Below, one piece after another: positions 35,730 through 46,535 of a DNA stretch of 64,000 nt. The notes under the pieces were generated by a model. That model was not told the DNA's origin. It ran no database searches and saw nothing but the letters and a program-made list of their open reading frames with translations. Made by a program: the position numbers and the translations under genes. The stretch is from Epiperipatus broadwayi (lineage: Eukaryota > Onychophora > Udeonychophora > Euonychophora > Peripatidae), in NCBI GenBank assembly GCA_028023455.1, contig JAQFVV010006842.1:62001-126000 (forward strand), written 5' to 3'. Positions within the stretch are counted from its first letter, which is position 1, and each line of letters starts with the position of its first letter.

Positions 35730-36067
35730 CTAATTGTATTTAAAGTACAGGGGATTTGAACTCAGACTTTCAAGCACCCACCAACTACCCACACTATCTC
35801 ATACAACTGATACACATGACCACACACATGTAGAAAAGATTAATAATCACCAATATATGCATTTCATGCTAAACCAGCACTCATCAGTTGGTCCAGATTA
35901 TCATCTCCCACATATATATATATAATTAGTGCTCAGTTTATATTAAGATAGCAAATCTTCACATTTTAATGGATAGGCTTTAATCTATTCCAACCTCCAA
36001 CTTTTCAGCCATCCATATCATTGAAAATCTGATGATGGAAAGCCAAATCCCGTGCTAATTGTACTTA
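35730..36067 (-). mobile_element. R1 copy with 13-bp target-site duplication
   Basis: CTAATTGTATTTA (35730-35742) and CTAATTGTACTTA (36055-36067) flank the copy and match at 12 of 13 positions. The element is on the minus strand and lacks the start of the body (5' truncation, as in retrotransposition). It includes the tRNA-like 3' part with GAGTTCAAATCCCC and an intact hammerhead core. The plus-strand open frame across it is not meaningful. Confidence 0.8.
35838..35907 (-). ncRNA. Hammerhead ribozyme in R1, best preserved copy
   Basis: Minus strand: ATAATC-TGGA-CCAA, CTGATGA (complement 35881-35887), stem II GTGCT-GGTTT-AGCAT, GAAA (complement 35862-35865), stem III region TGCATA, TA, then TTGG-T-GATTAT. 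Predicted cleavage lies between 35854 and 35853. Stem I has 4 + 6 pairs around an asymmetric internal loop, as in natural hammerheads, where this loop contacts loop II. The last pair of stem II is G-U because of a C-to-T change at a CpG. Confidence 0.85.
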
Positions 36068-36381
36068 TGCATTATATTTTATCTTCAGCCATATCTTCCT
36101 GTTGAAAAACAATCATATTTCATTTATTTAAAGTATATTCAAAGTAACTTAAAAATGTAAATAGAGCTTGTTTCTTTCTTGGAAATTATATTCAAGTTCT
36201 CCTTAAAATAGTTTTTCTTTTAGAAAATCTGTTATCATTTATTTATTTTGCATATCCATTCCACAGAAAACTGAAAAACATATTGACTGATATTATAATT
36301 CTGTTATTATATTTGAAAATTTTTGTGAAATAGTAAATCTAGTTTATAAATGTTTTATAAAATAATTGCACTTATATATTT

Positions 36382-36478
36382 TTTTTCTCATGTGTCATAA
36401 CATTAGCGGGGAAGCGAACCCGCTAACCCGGGACAACTGCTTGTAAAGCAGCTGTCGCTGTCAAGCATTGGTGGTCAA
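36382..36478 (-). repeat. tRNA-derived SINE (family S2), valine-tRNA-like
   Basis: Minus strand: an A-box region in AATGCTTGACAGCGACAGCT, an anticodon-loop-like CTGCTTTACAAGCAG (TAC, as in tRNA-Val), a B box in GGGTTCGCTTCCC, then ATGTTATGACACATGAGAAA. A 10-base insertion before the B box (GGTTAGCGGGTTCG) distinguishes it from a real tRNA. Further copies occur at 36.7, 38.8, 40.5, 41.1 and 45.5 kb. Confidence 0.75.
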
Positions 36479-36479
36479 A

Positions 36480-37015
36480 AGGTCATGTGTATCGGTTGTA
36501 TGAGATAGAGTGGATAGCCAAAAATAGCTTGAAAGTCTAAGTTAAGATCCCTTTAATACTTTGTTATGGAACTTTTAACTTTATTATCTTTTAATAATAA
36601 ATATAAGTGCAATTGGTCAAGCATTGGTGGTCGAGAGGTCAGCAATAGCTACTTTTTTTTTTCTCATGTGTCATAGCATCAGCTGTGAAGCAAACCCGCT
36701 AACCCAGGACAACTGCTTGTAAAGCAACTGTCACTGTCAAGCATTGGTGGTCAAGGGGTCAGTGACAGCTGCTTTACAAGCAGTTGTCCCGGGTTAGCGG
36801 ATTCGCTTCCCAGCTGATGCTATGACACATAAGAAAAAAAAAGCAGCTATCGCTGACCTCTCGACCACCAATGCTTGACTAATTGCGCTTATATTTATTA
36901 TTAAAAGATAATAAAGTTAAAAGTTCCATATTAAAGTATTAAAGGGATCTGAACTTAGACTTTCAAACTATTTTTGACTATCCACTCTATCTCATACAAC
37001 TGATACACATGACTA
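36480..37015. repeat. Large imperfect palindrome built from R1 and S2 pieces
   Basis: The left arm (36480 to about 36755) runs R1 3' part, TAATACTTTGTTATGGAACT, TTATTATCTTTTAATAATAA, then S2 SINE sequence. The right arm (about 36756-37015) is the reverse complement of all of these in reverse order. The arms are roughly 265 bp with scattered differences (for example GTGAAGCAAACCCGC against the complement of GCGGATTCGCTTCCC), so the duplication is not new. Because unrelated elements are included in both arms, it is an inverted genomic duplication rather than one transposon. Confidence 0.75.
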
Positions 37016-37800
37016 CATATACATAAAAAAGATAAATGATCTCCAATATATGTATTTTGTGCTGAACCAGCACTCATCAGTTGGTTCAGATAATCACTTC
37101 CCCCCACACATATATAATAAGTGATCAGTTTATATTAAGATAGAAAATCTTTAAACTTTAATGGACAGACTTCAATCTTATCCAACTTCCAACTCTTCAG
37201 CCATTCATACTATTGAAAATCTAAAGATGAAATGCTCAAATCCTTGTTAATGCCAATATTGTTGTCATACCTATTTGGCCCTTAAGTTAATGTGTCCATT
37301 TAAATATGCAGAGAGATGGTCAGAATTCAGGCTGAATCTGTAATAAATCAATATTAGTATATTGTAAATACTGAACTTTAAGATGTAATTAAAGGGATTT
37401 GAACTCAGACTTTCACACTATCTATAGCTATCCACTCTATTTCATACAACTGATACACATGGCCACACACATGTGAAAAAGATAAATGAGCTCCAATATA
37501 TGTATTTCATGGTGAACCAGCACTCATCAGTTGGTCCAGATCATCATCTCCCACACACATATATAATGAGTGCTCAGTTTACATTAAGATAGCAAATCTT
37601 TAAGCTTTAATGGATCGACTTCAATCTTCTCCAACCTCCCACTCTTCAGACATCCATGCCATTAAAGCTTAAAGATTTACTATCTTAATGTAAACTGAGC
37701 ACTGATTATACATGTGTCAGAGGTGAGGATTTGAATCAACTGATGAGTGCTGGTTCAGCACAAAATACATATATTGGAGATCATTTATCTTTTTATTGGG
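36935..37800. mobile_element. R1 tandem dimer plus inverted third copy
   Basis: Two minus-strand R1 units (36935 to about 37380 and 37381 to about 37665) lie head-to-tail. Their hammerhead CTGATGA complements are at 37074-37080 and 37524-37530, a spacing of 450 bp. The junction reads GGCTGAATCTGTAATAAATC then ACTTTAAGATGTAATTAAAG. A plus-strand unit (about 37666-37800) follows, with CTGATGA at 37740-37746 and AAAA for GAAA. The same layout is seen at 13.0-14.0 kb. Confidence 0.75.
37481..37548 (-). ncRNA. Hammerhead ribozyme motif in R1
   Basis: Minus strand: ATGATC-TGGA-CCAA, CTGATGA (complement 37524-37530), stem II GTGCT-GGTTC-ACCAT (one mismatch), GAAA (complement 37505-37508), TACATATA, TTGG-A-GCTCAT. 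Core intact; one mismatch each in stem II and outer stem I. Confidence 0.7.
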
Positions 37801-38392
37801 ATTATTTAAATTCCTGAATAGAGAAGTTCATAATGTTAACTAAATTGTAAACATAGTCTTCTAAGAATTCAAACAATCCTAGGCTTATAACTAAATAATA
37901 TTAACTTATAAAGTATAGCACATAATAAATAAATCATTTAATGTCTGTTAACTATAAGGTGATAAAAGTGGATAGAAACCAGTGCTTATCTTATTGAGAA
38001 AAGTGTAATAAAGAATATCAGTCTGTTAACATGAGTATATAAATTCGTGTTTTTGATATCTCCGGTTCATTTGAAGAACAAAGCATGTTCATACAATACC
38101 TGGACAACGAGGAAAGATGATCTGATTTTATGTGTTGGTGGGATGTGATACAGTAGAATTAAGATGAGAGATGCATTGGTAAAACTCAAACAGTTCTAAA
38201 ATATGCAGCACAGAATATATATACATATATAAGAAAAAGTAGTAAAAGTGGAAGAGAACCAATATATTATATTAAGATAATCTGATTCAACGATAAATAA
38301 ATAAGCTTTTAAAATTTGGTTCCTGAAGTTGATACTCTTTTACATTATAAAATAATTTAGATACTTAACTCAGTTTATAAAATACAGATTTA

Positions 38393-38770
38393 ATAATGTG
38401 GAAGCACTGAAAACCTACAGCAACCTATATGTGCACCAACTGTTAGTAAATGTAAATGTAGATTGAGCCCATTTAGACTTTAGCTTTGATTGCACATAAG
38501 CATATCATTTACTGGCACACATGAATAGCATGATCTATATATGGTAACACAAGTTCAAGGCAAACATAACCCATACTGAAATTGCTATAACTAATCAGAA
38601 ATTGCATTAACACTTCTTAAGTAAATCACACCCTGTGTGTATGTCAGTAAATGTATGTTTATATGTGATCAAAGCTAAAGTATAGGTGGATTCATTCTAT
38701 ACTTATGTTTACTGACAGTTGGTATACATATAGCTCATTGGAGGTTTTCAATGCTTCCACATTATTTCAT
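38393..38770. repeat. Foldback element with arms of over 100 bp
   Basis: Left arm AATAATGTGGAAGCACTGAA then AACCTACAGCAACCTATATG is mirrored by TATACATATAGCTCATTGGA then GGTTTTCAATGCTTCCACAT at the right. Inner parts (GACTTTAGCTTTGATTGCAC and GTGATCAAAGCTAAAGTATA) also pair. The loop holds no coding sequence. Confidence 0.7.
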
Positions 38771-38824
38771 ATATTTCAGGTCATTAAAAAGTTGTGTTTA
38801 AAATATGGATTTAGTAAATAGTTT

Positions 38825-38920
38825 TTTTTTTCATATGTCGAATGCATTGACTGGGAAGCAAACCCAGGTCAGCTGCTTGGAAGGTAGCTATGCTAAACAC
38901 TATGCCACCAATGCTTGACT
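38825..38920 (-). repeat. S2 SINE, degraded copy
   Basis: The minus strand retains CAAGCATTGGTGGCATAGTG, TTAGCATAGCTACC and CTGGGTTTGCTTCCCAGTCA, followed by an A-rich tail (complement of the T run at about 38822-38830). Confidence 0.65.
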
Positions 38921-39079
38921 TTTCCATAAAAATTACATAATCATCTACAACTTAAATAGACTCAAAGAATGTACCTACTAGTTTAATACCTTATTTGCTC
39001 AACAAATTATCAGAATGCCCATAAAATACATAAATAAGTAAATATTTGATCAAATTATAAATAAACCTTAACTCAAAGT

Positions 39080-39603
39080 ACAAAAAGTCATCTCTGTATT
39101 GCTCTTCTATTAAGTGTCCAAGTCTCACATTCATAAGTAAGATCTAGTAAAACACATTTATTAAAAACCTTCCTTTTCAAATACATAGGTATATTTCCTT
39201 TTAATAGAAGAGCAATACAGATAATTCAGACCACTCAAAGAAGTATGAAGAGATGCATATTGGGAGTAGCAAGAAGAGATCGAAAACGCAATATATGGGT
39301 AAGAGAACAAACAGGTGTTACTGATCTCATTGAAAAAATTAAAAGACTGAAGTGGAGTTGGATTGGACATATTGCTAGAAGATATGATAATAGATGGAGA
39401 ATTGAAATCTTAAACTGGATTCCAAGAGATTGTAAAAGACCCAGAAAGAGACCACATGTGAGATGGATGGCTGATATAAGAAAGTGTGCAAGGATAATGT
39501 GGAGAAAAGAAGCTAAAGATCAGAGAAGATGGATTAAACTTGGAGAGACCTTTATTCTACAGCAGACTGATAATGGTTGATGATGATGATGACAAAAAGT
39601 CAT
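39080..39603 (+). mobile_element. Twin-primed (5'-inverted) RTE-like LINE insertion with 12-bp duplication
   Basis: ACAAAAAGTCAT lies at 39080-39091 and 39592-39603, identical. Inside, 39201-39591 is sense: the C-terminal part of a LINE protein followed by TGATGATGATGATG at the 3' end, the short-repeat tail type seen in RTE-clade elements. The first part (39092-39200) is the preceding segment of the same LINE in inverted orientation: its minus strand reads LKRKVFNKCVLLDLTYECET then WTLNRRAIQ, and the sense part resumes at NRRAIQ. The approx. 20-bp overlap and inversion are the signature of twin priming. Confidence 0.9.
39245..39580 (+). pseudogene. RTE-like LINE protein, C-terminal tail
   Basis: 111 codons with the conserved post-RT tail of endonuclease/RT LINE proteins: MKRCILGVARRDRKRN, then LKWSWIGHIARR, DNRWRIEILNW, RKRPHVRWMADI and WIKLGETFILQQ. 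The frame is open to its natural stop, next to the TGATGA tail. No catalytic domain is included, so the copy is dead on arrival. Confidence 0.85.
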
Positions 39604-40536
39604 ACTAAAATTATTTATCTTAATTATAAGATAAAATGAACGAATTTGTTAAGTCAATGTAAAATGTTCAATCAAGTTGTAACCTGAAAGAATAGGTAAT
39701 AAATTCATAGTAAGATGATGACCATCAATTGCTTAGGAATTCAAATGAAATTTGAGAACCAGATGTGACAATGATTCATGAACCTTGAGGTTTTGGGTCC
39801 ACTGCTATATCACTACAGTAAAACATGGAGTAAGTTAATAAGAAGATGGTGATGTTTAATATATGATAGTCATTAAGAAAATATCATCCAATGTGATCTT
39901 TGAAGTCGAATTCAATTTTATGGCATCTAATAAATACTAATAAACTTTGACTAAAAAATAGACACAGTTTTTAACCATTAAAAAGAGTTCTTCATTTCAA
40001 AAGTAAACTTTATTTACAGAAAAAGATACAATATAAAGGATGCAACAAACATGAGACACAATGGGGACATAGGTATAGCGTTCTGTAGGTTACAAGGATA
40101 CATTTAAAAATTCAGAAATATGTACAAAGGGAGTTATACAATAAAAATAACAAAATTAAGGTGTAAAGGTGGTTGCATGGTAAACATTTAATACAAACAC
40201 AACAAGAACAGTCACTAAATCAAACATATTACATAATTTACATTATTACACAGAGTTATAGAAATTGAGTATAAATACGAAAATAAATAAATACAGAAAA
40301 TGGAAAGATAGGCTTCAATCTGTAGGAGTACAAATATCATGGAAATCGAAAATAATCATATAACTCTTAATATTAAGAGTTTATAAGGCTAGGTTCATCC
40401 ATTATTGTTGTAATCACAGGTAAAAGACTTCTTTATTTCAAATTTAGCTAAGTTTTATTCACAAATATATATTTTTTTCTTTTCAAATAAGCTAGTCAGA
40501 GAAAATATTTATTAATCTTAAAAATATTTTTTTTCT

Positions 40537-40625
40537 CTCATGTGTCATAGCATCGACCGGGAAACGAAGCCGCTAATCCGGGACAACTGCGTGTAAGGCA
40601 GCTGTGCTGATCTCTCGCCACCAAC
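40537..40625 (-). repeat. S2 SINE copy
   Basis: Minus strand TTGTTGGTGGCGAGAGATCA, CAGCTGCCTTACACGCAGTT, GTCCCGGATTAGCGGCTTCG, then TTTCCCGGTCGATGCTATGA with an A-run tail. The anticodon stem region is well kept and the 10-base B-box insertion is present. Confidence 0.75.
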
Positions 40626-40957
40626 AATTGATTTTGCCAAAAATATATTTTAAATTTTATATTATTATGAACATATAAATTGTACAAGTAAAAATAATTT
40701 TGGCAGCATTCTGTGATTTATCTTGAATTTAAGTTAGGGTTAAAACCAATAATCACTATATATTGAGATTACCTTCTGAAAATTAAAAAAACGTTTCTTT
40801 TCAGATCACTAAAAGTAATACCAAAATATTCTTTATTATAAGGAAAAATTATTTTAGACATTTTTTTGAACAAAACTTGGTTGTAATTAGCTACTGGTGG
40901 AAAAAGTTTTCGAAAACTTAATAAAATTAGTTCATCGAGTTTTATTCCCTCTGCAGT

Positions 40958-41055
40958 TTGGCATACTTGGTAGAGTATCAGTCTTGCGATCGGGTGGCCC
41001 CAGGATCAGTTCTCATACTTGAACTTCTTATGAACTCCCAAGAATGTCTTTTTTA
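40958..41055 (+). repeat. S1 SINE copy, best preserved tRNA-like head
   Basis: CTGCAGTTTGGCATACTTGG then TAGAGTATCAGTCTTGCGAT gives an A box and an anticodon-loop-like CTTGCGA (TGC, alanine-like). GGATCAGTTCTC stands for the B box, and the tail CTTATGAACTCCCAAGAATG ends in a T/A run. It is a SINE and not a tRNA gene: the T arm does not fold and the acceptor stem is missing. Confidence 0.7.
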
Positions 41056-41079
41056 AAAATCTAATTTTATTTATTTATT

Positions 41080-41180
41080 TTTTTTCATGTGTCAAAGCAT
41101 TGGCCGGGAAGTGAACCTGCGAACCCGGGACAACTGCTTGTAAGGCAGCTGTGCTGACCACTCGGCTATCAACACTTGAC
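41080..41180 (-). repeat. S2 SINE copy
   Basis: Minus strand CAAGTGTTGATAGCCGAGTG, GTCAGCACAGCTGCCTTACA, AGCAGTTGTCCCGGGTTCGC, then AGGTTCACTTCCCGGCCAAT and an A tail. This copy retains a near-consensus B box. It lies 25 bp from the S1 copy, and both SINEs are inverted with respect to each other. Confidence 0.75.
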
Positions 41181-41404
41181 AAATCTAATTTTATTTAAGA
41201 ATAACTTAAAATATATTACACATAAATACTATATTAACACAAATAATTACTTTCTGGAATATTTTCAAATTAAAATTCAAACATTGAAACTGTCACAGTA
41301 AGAGGGAAAAATTTGTTCATTTTTAATATTATATTTCAAATATATTTTCATTCTAGTTTACTTTTAATATTAATGCCTATTTAATTACACAATGGTGTTT
41401 TATG

Positions 41405-41545
41405 CATATTTAAAGAATATGTCAGTAGTATGAAATAGCATGGATGATTGAGGGTCATGTGAAAGTCTGAGTTCAAACCCCTATATAATACATATAGAAG
41501 TGCAGGTATGAAAAAGCCTGTACTATAGAAAAAAAATTCATATTT
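41405..41545 (+). mobile_element. R1 3'-end fragment
   Basis: Begins at GTCAGTAGTATGAAATAGCA and covers the tRNA-like 3' part (AAGTCTGAGTTCAAACCCCT) and the tail ending GTACTATAGAAAAAAAATTC. The hammerhead is absent: 5' truncation as in retrotransposition. The tail is shared with the copies at 19.2 and 19.7 kb. Confidence 0.65.
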
Positions 41546-42489
41546 TAAAGAGTTATAGTGAATTTCATAAATTATATTGTTAATAAAATTAATTAATTCG
41601 TAGCTAATTTATATAATAATTTTACTATTCTAATTTTTTAAAAAAAGATTATATTATGAAAATTATAGAGGTGCAATTGTGCAAATTTTGAGGTTGGCCC
41701 AAAAAGAAGGTAAAATATTTATAAATATACAATATGAATTTGAAATGAGATGAGTAAAAGTGGGTATAAAATTAAAGTGTAAAATATATTGGTTGAAAGA
41801 AACCAATATGACTAAGAGGACTAAAGTTTGCATACTTTATATTAAATTACATATTGCAAGGTCAAAAATTAAGATTTGTAATTAATTTATATTGCATTTA
41901 TCTCTGGGAATGACTAATAATTTATATATCATAAATTGTATCTAGTATATTTTTATTTTATTTTTTACTTTTTTTTCTCTCGTCTTGGAACTGGAATGAC
42001 CATATTCTTGTTTATGACCGTCTACTCGTTATTGTTTTTATTATTTTAATGATAAGCACAATAAAAATGATTGAATGAAATTGAATAAAAGAATCATCTT
42101 TTAATTTATTAATAATTATAGATATTATTAATTCGGTTGATTCAGGCATGAAATTCTTAATTTAATTTCAAAATAGTAAATTCTGCAAAAAGCCCGGATG
42201 TTTAAGTTCGTTCAATGGTCTACATTAGTTATCACATTTTGATTATTTATTAATAATTATGATTGATTTAAAATTAATTTTAAATATAGTCTCTTATTTT
42301 TTTCATTAAAAAAGAGATCATTAACATCTGATCATTTAAATAAAAGAATAAATATAGTTCCTCTTTTTGTTCTGTTTTTTCTTCTCAATGTTGTTTTTTT
42401 TATCTTTCATCTATAATACATTACATTACATTTACATATATATGTAAAAATAAACTACATTATATGTATATACCATAGATGATGATATG

Positions 42490-43060
42490 TAATAAAATAT
42501 ATTCTATCAGAATATATAAAACAATTATAAACTATTATGGTAATAAATCTTTGGTGCTATACAATATTTGTTACTTCGCTGAGGCAGATTTTTGATATGG
42601 CATATCTCTCTGTCATAGCATGGCTATAATGAACACTCGTTAGCCTATCTGAATGCATATAAACATACATCAGACTAGTTGCTGATTACAATAAACATTA
42701 ACATATTTGCATGTACAATTGACCTAGCAGTTGGCTATGTTGTTAGATTAGATGTCAAGTGGTGTCTAGAGGGATTGTACTAGCTCATATTTATGGAGTT
42801 CTTATGATTAATTATGTGCACATGTAAATACACTAATATTTATCATAACCAGTGACTGGTTTGGTACATATTTATATGCATGCAGATATGTTAATATATT
42901 TGCTAATGTTTATTGCAGTCATACTTTGACAACGAAACACTGTATTGAAAACGTGGCTTAGCAAAGTAACATATATTGTTTGGGACCAAAGATTTATTAT
43001 TATAATAGTTAATAATTATCTACATACTTTGACAGAATGTATTTTATTAGATATATACCT
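42490..43060. repeat. Foldback element
   Basis: Left arm: ATTCTATCAGAATATATAAA, AATAAATCTTTGGTGCTATA, CAATATTTGTTACTTCGCTG. Right arm mirrors this with CAAAGTAACATATATTGTTT, GGGACCAAAGATTTATTATT and TTGACAGAATGTATTTTATT. The inner segments TACAATAAACATTAACATAT and its counterpart at about 42,880-42,920 also pair. The loop has no recognised coding sequence. Confidence 0.7.
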
Positions 43061-43420
43061 GTTTGTAAATAGCTCCATCAGATGTTTTAATAAATGAAGG
43101 CTGAACAAAATTGAAAAATAATGAAACTCAAGATATTATTTAAAAAAATAAATTAAAAAAATATGGCATTAAAGATATAAATTCCTACAACCCCCCCCCC
43201 CCCCCGCAATATCTAAGTGCAACAGAGCCGTTTTTGTGATTGAAAAGTTTTAGTATTTTTGATTAAGTGCAAAATTGATTGATTTTTTTCGTAGCTGATT
43301 TCTGAAATTTCGCCAAGCTTAAGTAAATAACGTCAATAGTCAATAAAAATTTATTAAATACTACAGTAATAAAACATTATCACTAAGTTGGCTAAAAGAA
43401 ATTCAGCTTATTATAGCAAA

Positions 43421-43503
43421 CTAATGCACATGCGCTTTACAGATTTTAAAACAAACGTAAATGAATACATAGTTTTAAAATCTGTAAAGCGCATGTGCAT
43501 TAG
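43421..43503. repeat. Near-perfect hairpin with 33-bp arms
   Basis: CTAATGCACATGCGCTTTAC then AGATTTTAAAAC at 43421-43452 is mirrored exactly by GTTTTAAAATCTGTAAAGCG then CATGTGCATTAG ending at 43502. A C16 run lies upstream at 43191-43206. Confidence 0.8.
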
Positions 43504-43984
43504 CCCGATCGCTAATTTACAATTACAATTTATTAACATAGCGCTTTATAAATAAATACCTTATTATATAGCAAACTAATGTTTATTAAAAATTTGTTTT
43601 TTAAAATATTCCAAGTTTGCTACTTATTAATTATTTTAAAGCTTTCTTCATTTCATACAAAGTAATTTTACTTTTTATTGTGATTTTCTTTAAAAACAAA
43701 TTTCCATATATATATAAATAATAATTTAATGGTAAAAATTATGTTTTCCAATTATCAACAATTAAATCATTTTTGATAAAGATATCAACCTGGGGTTATT
43801 AAAGAAGAAACAATTGCTAGAAAAGTTGAAAAAATGGTTTTAAAAGTAAACGTCACTGATAACAATACATAGGAATAAAATGTAATCGAATTTTGATCAA
43901 TCTGATTGTTTTCCTAATTCGTTTTTGATATTAATAATTCAATTTTTTTTTATTTATCTCTTCAATATTTTTTATGCAAATATT

Positions 43985-44110
43985 TATAAAATTGGGTAAG
44001 AATAATATATTGGGTGGGAAGAGTAAAAAACATGCCCAGTATTAAAAAATCACACTTGATGTATTTTACTGTTTTTACTCATCCCAATATATTATTCTTA
44101 TTTATTTTCT
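43985..44110. repeat. Hairpin with arms of about 35 bp
   Basis: AAGAATAATATATTGGGTGG then GAAGAGTAAAAAAC is mirrored by GTTTTTACTCATCCCAATAT then ATTATTCTT. The loop is about 40 bases. Confidence 0.65.
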
Positions 44111-44267
44111 ACATAATAATAATATGACAGATTTAATAAATGACATGTTTTTAGTGTTAATATTAATATCATCTATGTTCTTTATTACTTTTTACAATGC
44201 TTTTTTACAACCTACTACTGACAGTTTCGATTGCACCAGCAATCTTCTTCAGAACTATAACAAACAT

Positions 44268-44540
44268 AATACATCACATGATTACCATTTCTTATGCTTG
44301 CTTGTAGTTAAGTAGAGATAAAAGGTGGCTGCTGAAGAGTTGCATTAGATTCTAAAATCTAGATGCAGTGCTCTGAGATCCAAGGCTTCTCACTGACGAA
44401 GGCCATAAGCCAGAAACTAGTCTGGGGATATTGGATGAGTAGGTACTAGACGGGGATTTTATGCACAAGCCTTCTGGCAACCATTGATTACTCCTGGCTT
44501 GCACTGAGTGACAATACATATAGGGAGTTTTTGCCCATTT
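44268..44540. mobile_element. M1 MITE, copy d
   Basis: The left tip ATCACATGATTACCATTTCT matches the outer end of M1b. The interior is co-linear with M1a and M1b (GATGCAGTGCTCTGAGATCC, AGAAACTAGTCTGGGGATAT, TTTTATGCACAAGCCTTCTG). The right terminal repeat is partly kept (GATTACTCCTGGCTTGCACT then GAGTGACAATACATATAGGG). The left inner terminal repeat has been replaced by unrelated sequence. Confidence 0.7.
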
Positions 44541-44628
44541 TAAAAACATAATACAAATACATGAATACAAATACACATGAACATATAATTTTACATTATA
44601 TATATATACATATATTCTATCTTATAAT

Positions 44629-45128
44629 NNNNNNNNNNNNNNNNNNNNNNNNNNNNNNNNNNNNNNNNNNNNNNNNNNNNNNNNNNNNNNNNNNNNNNNN
44701 NNNNNNNNNNNNNNNNNNNNNNNNNNNNNNNNNNNNNNNNNNNNNNNNNNNNNNNNNNNNNNNNNNNNNNNNNNNNNNNNNNNNNNNNNNNNNNNNNNNN
44801 NNNNNNNNNNNNNNNNNNNNNNNNNNNNNNNNNNNNNNNNNNNNNNNNNNNNNNNNNNNNNNNNNNNNNNNNNNNNNNNNNNNNNNNNNNNNNNNNNNNN
44901 NNNNNNNNNNNNNNNNNNNNNNNNNNNNNNNNNNNNNNNNNNNNNNNNNNNNNNNNNNNNNNNNNNNNNNNNNNNNNNNNNNNNNNNNNNNNNNNNNNNN
45001 NNNNNNNNNNNNNNNNNNNNNNNNNNNNNNNNNNNNNNNNNNNNNNNNNNNNNNNNNNNNNNNNNNNNNNNNNNNNNNNNNNNNNNNNNNNNNNNNNNNN
45101 NNNNNNNNNNNNNNNNNNNNNNNNNNNN
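44629..45128. other. Assembly gap of 500 N
   Basis: Exactly 500 unknown bases, a conventional placeholder length, flanked on both sides by TA-rich sequence. Open frames that run through it are artefacts. Confidence 0.99.
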
Positions 45129-45454
45129 ATATATATTACAATTATTACACCATCACATATCAAACCCAGATTAACATGAAATCTTTATCCTAGCTAATAA
45201 ACTACATATATAATATTACTGCTAAATAGTAGATAGTTAGCTGAAATTGCTAATCCAATTTTATTATGCCTGGGTAATGAAAGGCAGACACGCTAAGCAA
45301 TATATCCTAAGATTCTACTGTATCAAAGTATGTTACTGATGTTAAATTATTTGAAACATTAAATATATATCTTGGAAAATTATAATAAATAATGAAAAAT
45401 ATATATAACATCTATTATATATATATATTGTGACAGAATAAAAATATGCCCTAA

Positions 45455-45560
45455 AGTTTTTTTTTTTATATGTCAAAGTGTTGACCAGAAAGTGAACCTG
45501 GGTCAACTGCTTCTTGGAAGGCAGTTATGCTAACCACTAGGCCACCAACGCTTGACAATA
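45455..45560 (-). repeat. S2 SINE copy
   Basis: Minus strand CAAGCGTTGGTGGCCTAGTG, GTTAGCATAACTGCCTTCCA, then GACCCAGGTTCACTTTCTGG and an A tail. Close to a real tRNA at the A and B boxes. Confidence 0.7.
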
Positions 45561-46530
45561 TTTCTCAAAGTTGGATACCACTTATAATAGAATAAGAATA
45601 TGAGTCATACCATACTCTTAGTGATAGCTTAATTATTGATCACCTTGGATAACAGAATAAAAAATATGAACCAAGGAAGAACAGTTCTAATTTAATAATG
45701 CCTGTGAATTGTAGCATCATTTATAACAAATTGAAAAACAGAATAAAAATAATAAACTACTAAAGTGAATATCAATTAATGAATAACAATCTAACCCTAA
45801 ATTTACCAAAACAATGATAATAATCTTTGTTGTAACCTCATAAATTCAAATAGCATTTAAAACTGATAGAAAATAAGTAAAGTCATTGTTTAAGTTATCC
45901 TAACAATTAACATGTGCTAAACCTCCATGAGATAGTGGACCATGTGCCACAGAATGTTCAGTGGAGTTTAAAACATTGTTATCAAGTGATGCTATCCTAA
46001 AAATATGAGCGTTATTAGCAATAGATTAAAGATGAAGCAATAAAACCAAATATCATTATCTTATAAGCAACAATCTATGCCTATTATCTAAACCACTTAC
46101 AGTAGAATAAAAATAATGACAAAGAATTAGACAAACAAACTTTAATATTCCATATGAGTTAAAACAATGTTTATAATAAAACAAACTTATATTGAAAGTT
46201 ATACGTTATTTATATTTATACTTAAACGAAATGATTCATGGATGGATGAGATAATTTAATATATCCTACAAGTCTAAAATAACAATGATATCTAAATAAT
46301 TATACAACTTACTAATTTCTAAGTATAACTAAATAAACAATACTAACTCAGCCATGCTATTCCAATAATATCAATATACTTCTATCAATTAAATCAATTA
46401 TAATAAAATTAAACAATTAATAATAGTACAAAATCAATTAACCTAACATATCTCACCACTTTCACCAACTTATAATACTATAAAATCCAATCATTTTATT
46501 AGATAACATTAAAATTTATAATATCCAATC
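45561..46530. other. No recognised feature
   Basis: A+T-rich, no recognised repeat or domain. The phrase AATAAAAATAAT recurs irregularly without forming a true tandem array. Confidence 0.45.
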
Positions 46531-46535
46531 ATATA

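Noticed and set aside
36382-36478. Possible functional tRNA-Val gene
   Set aside because: There is a 10-base insertion before the B box, no paired acceptor stem and an A tail; several diverged copies nearby show it is a SINE.
40958-41055. Possible functional tRNA-Ala gene
   Set aside because: A box and anticodon loop look good, but the T arm does not pair and the 3' part is SINE tail.
44561-45193. Open frames of 190-210 codons on both strands
   Set aside because: They run through the 500-N assembly gap and consist almost wholly of unknown residues.
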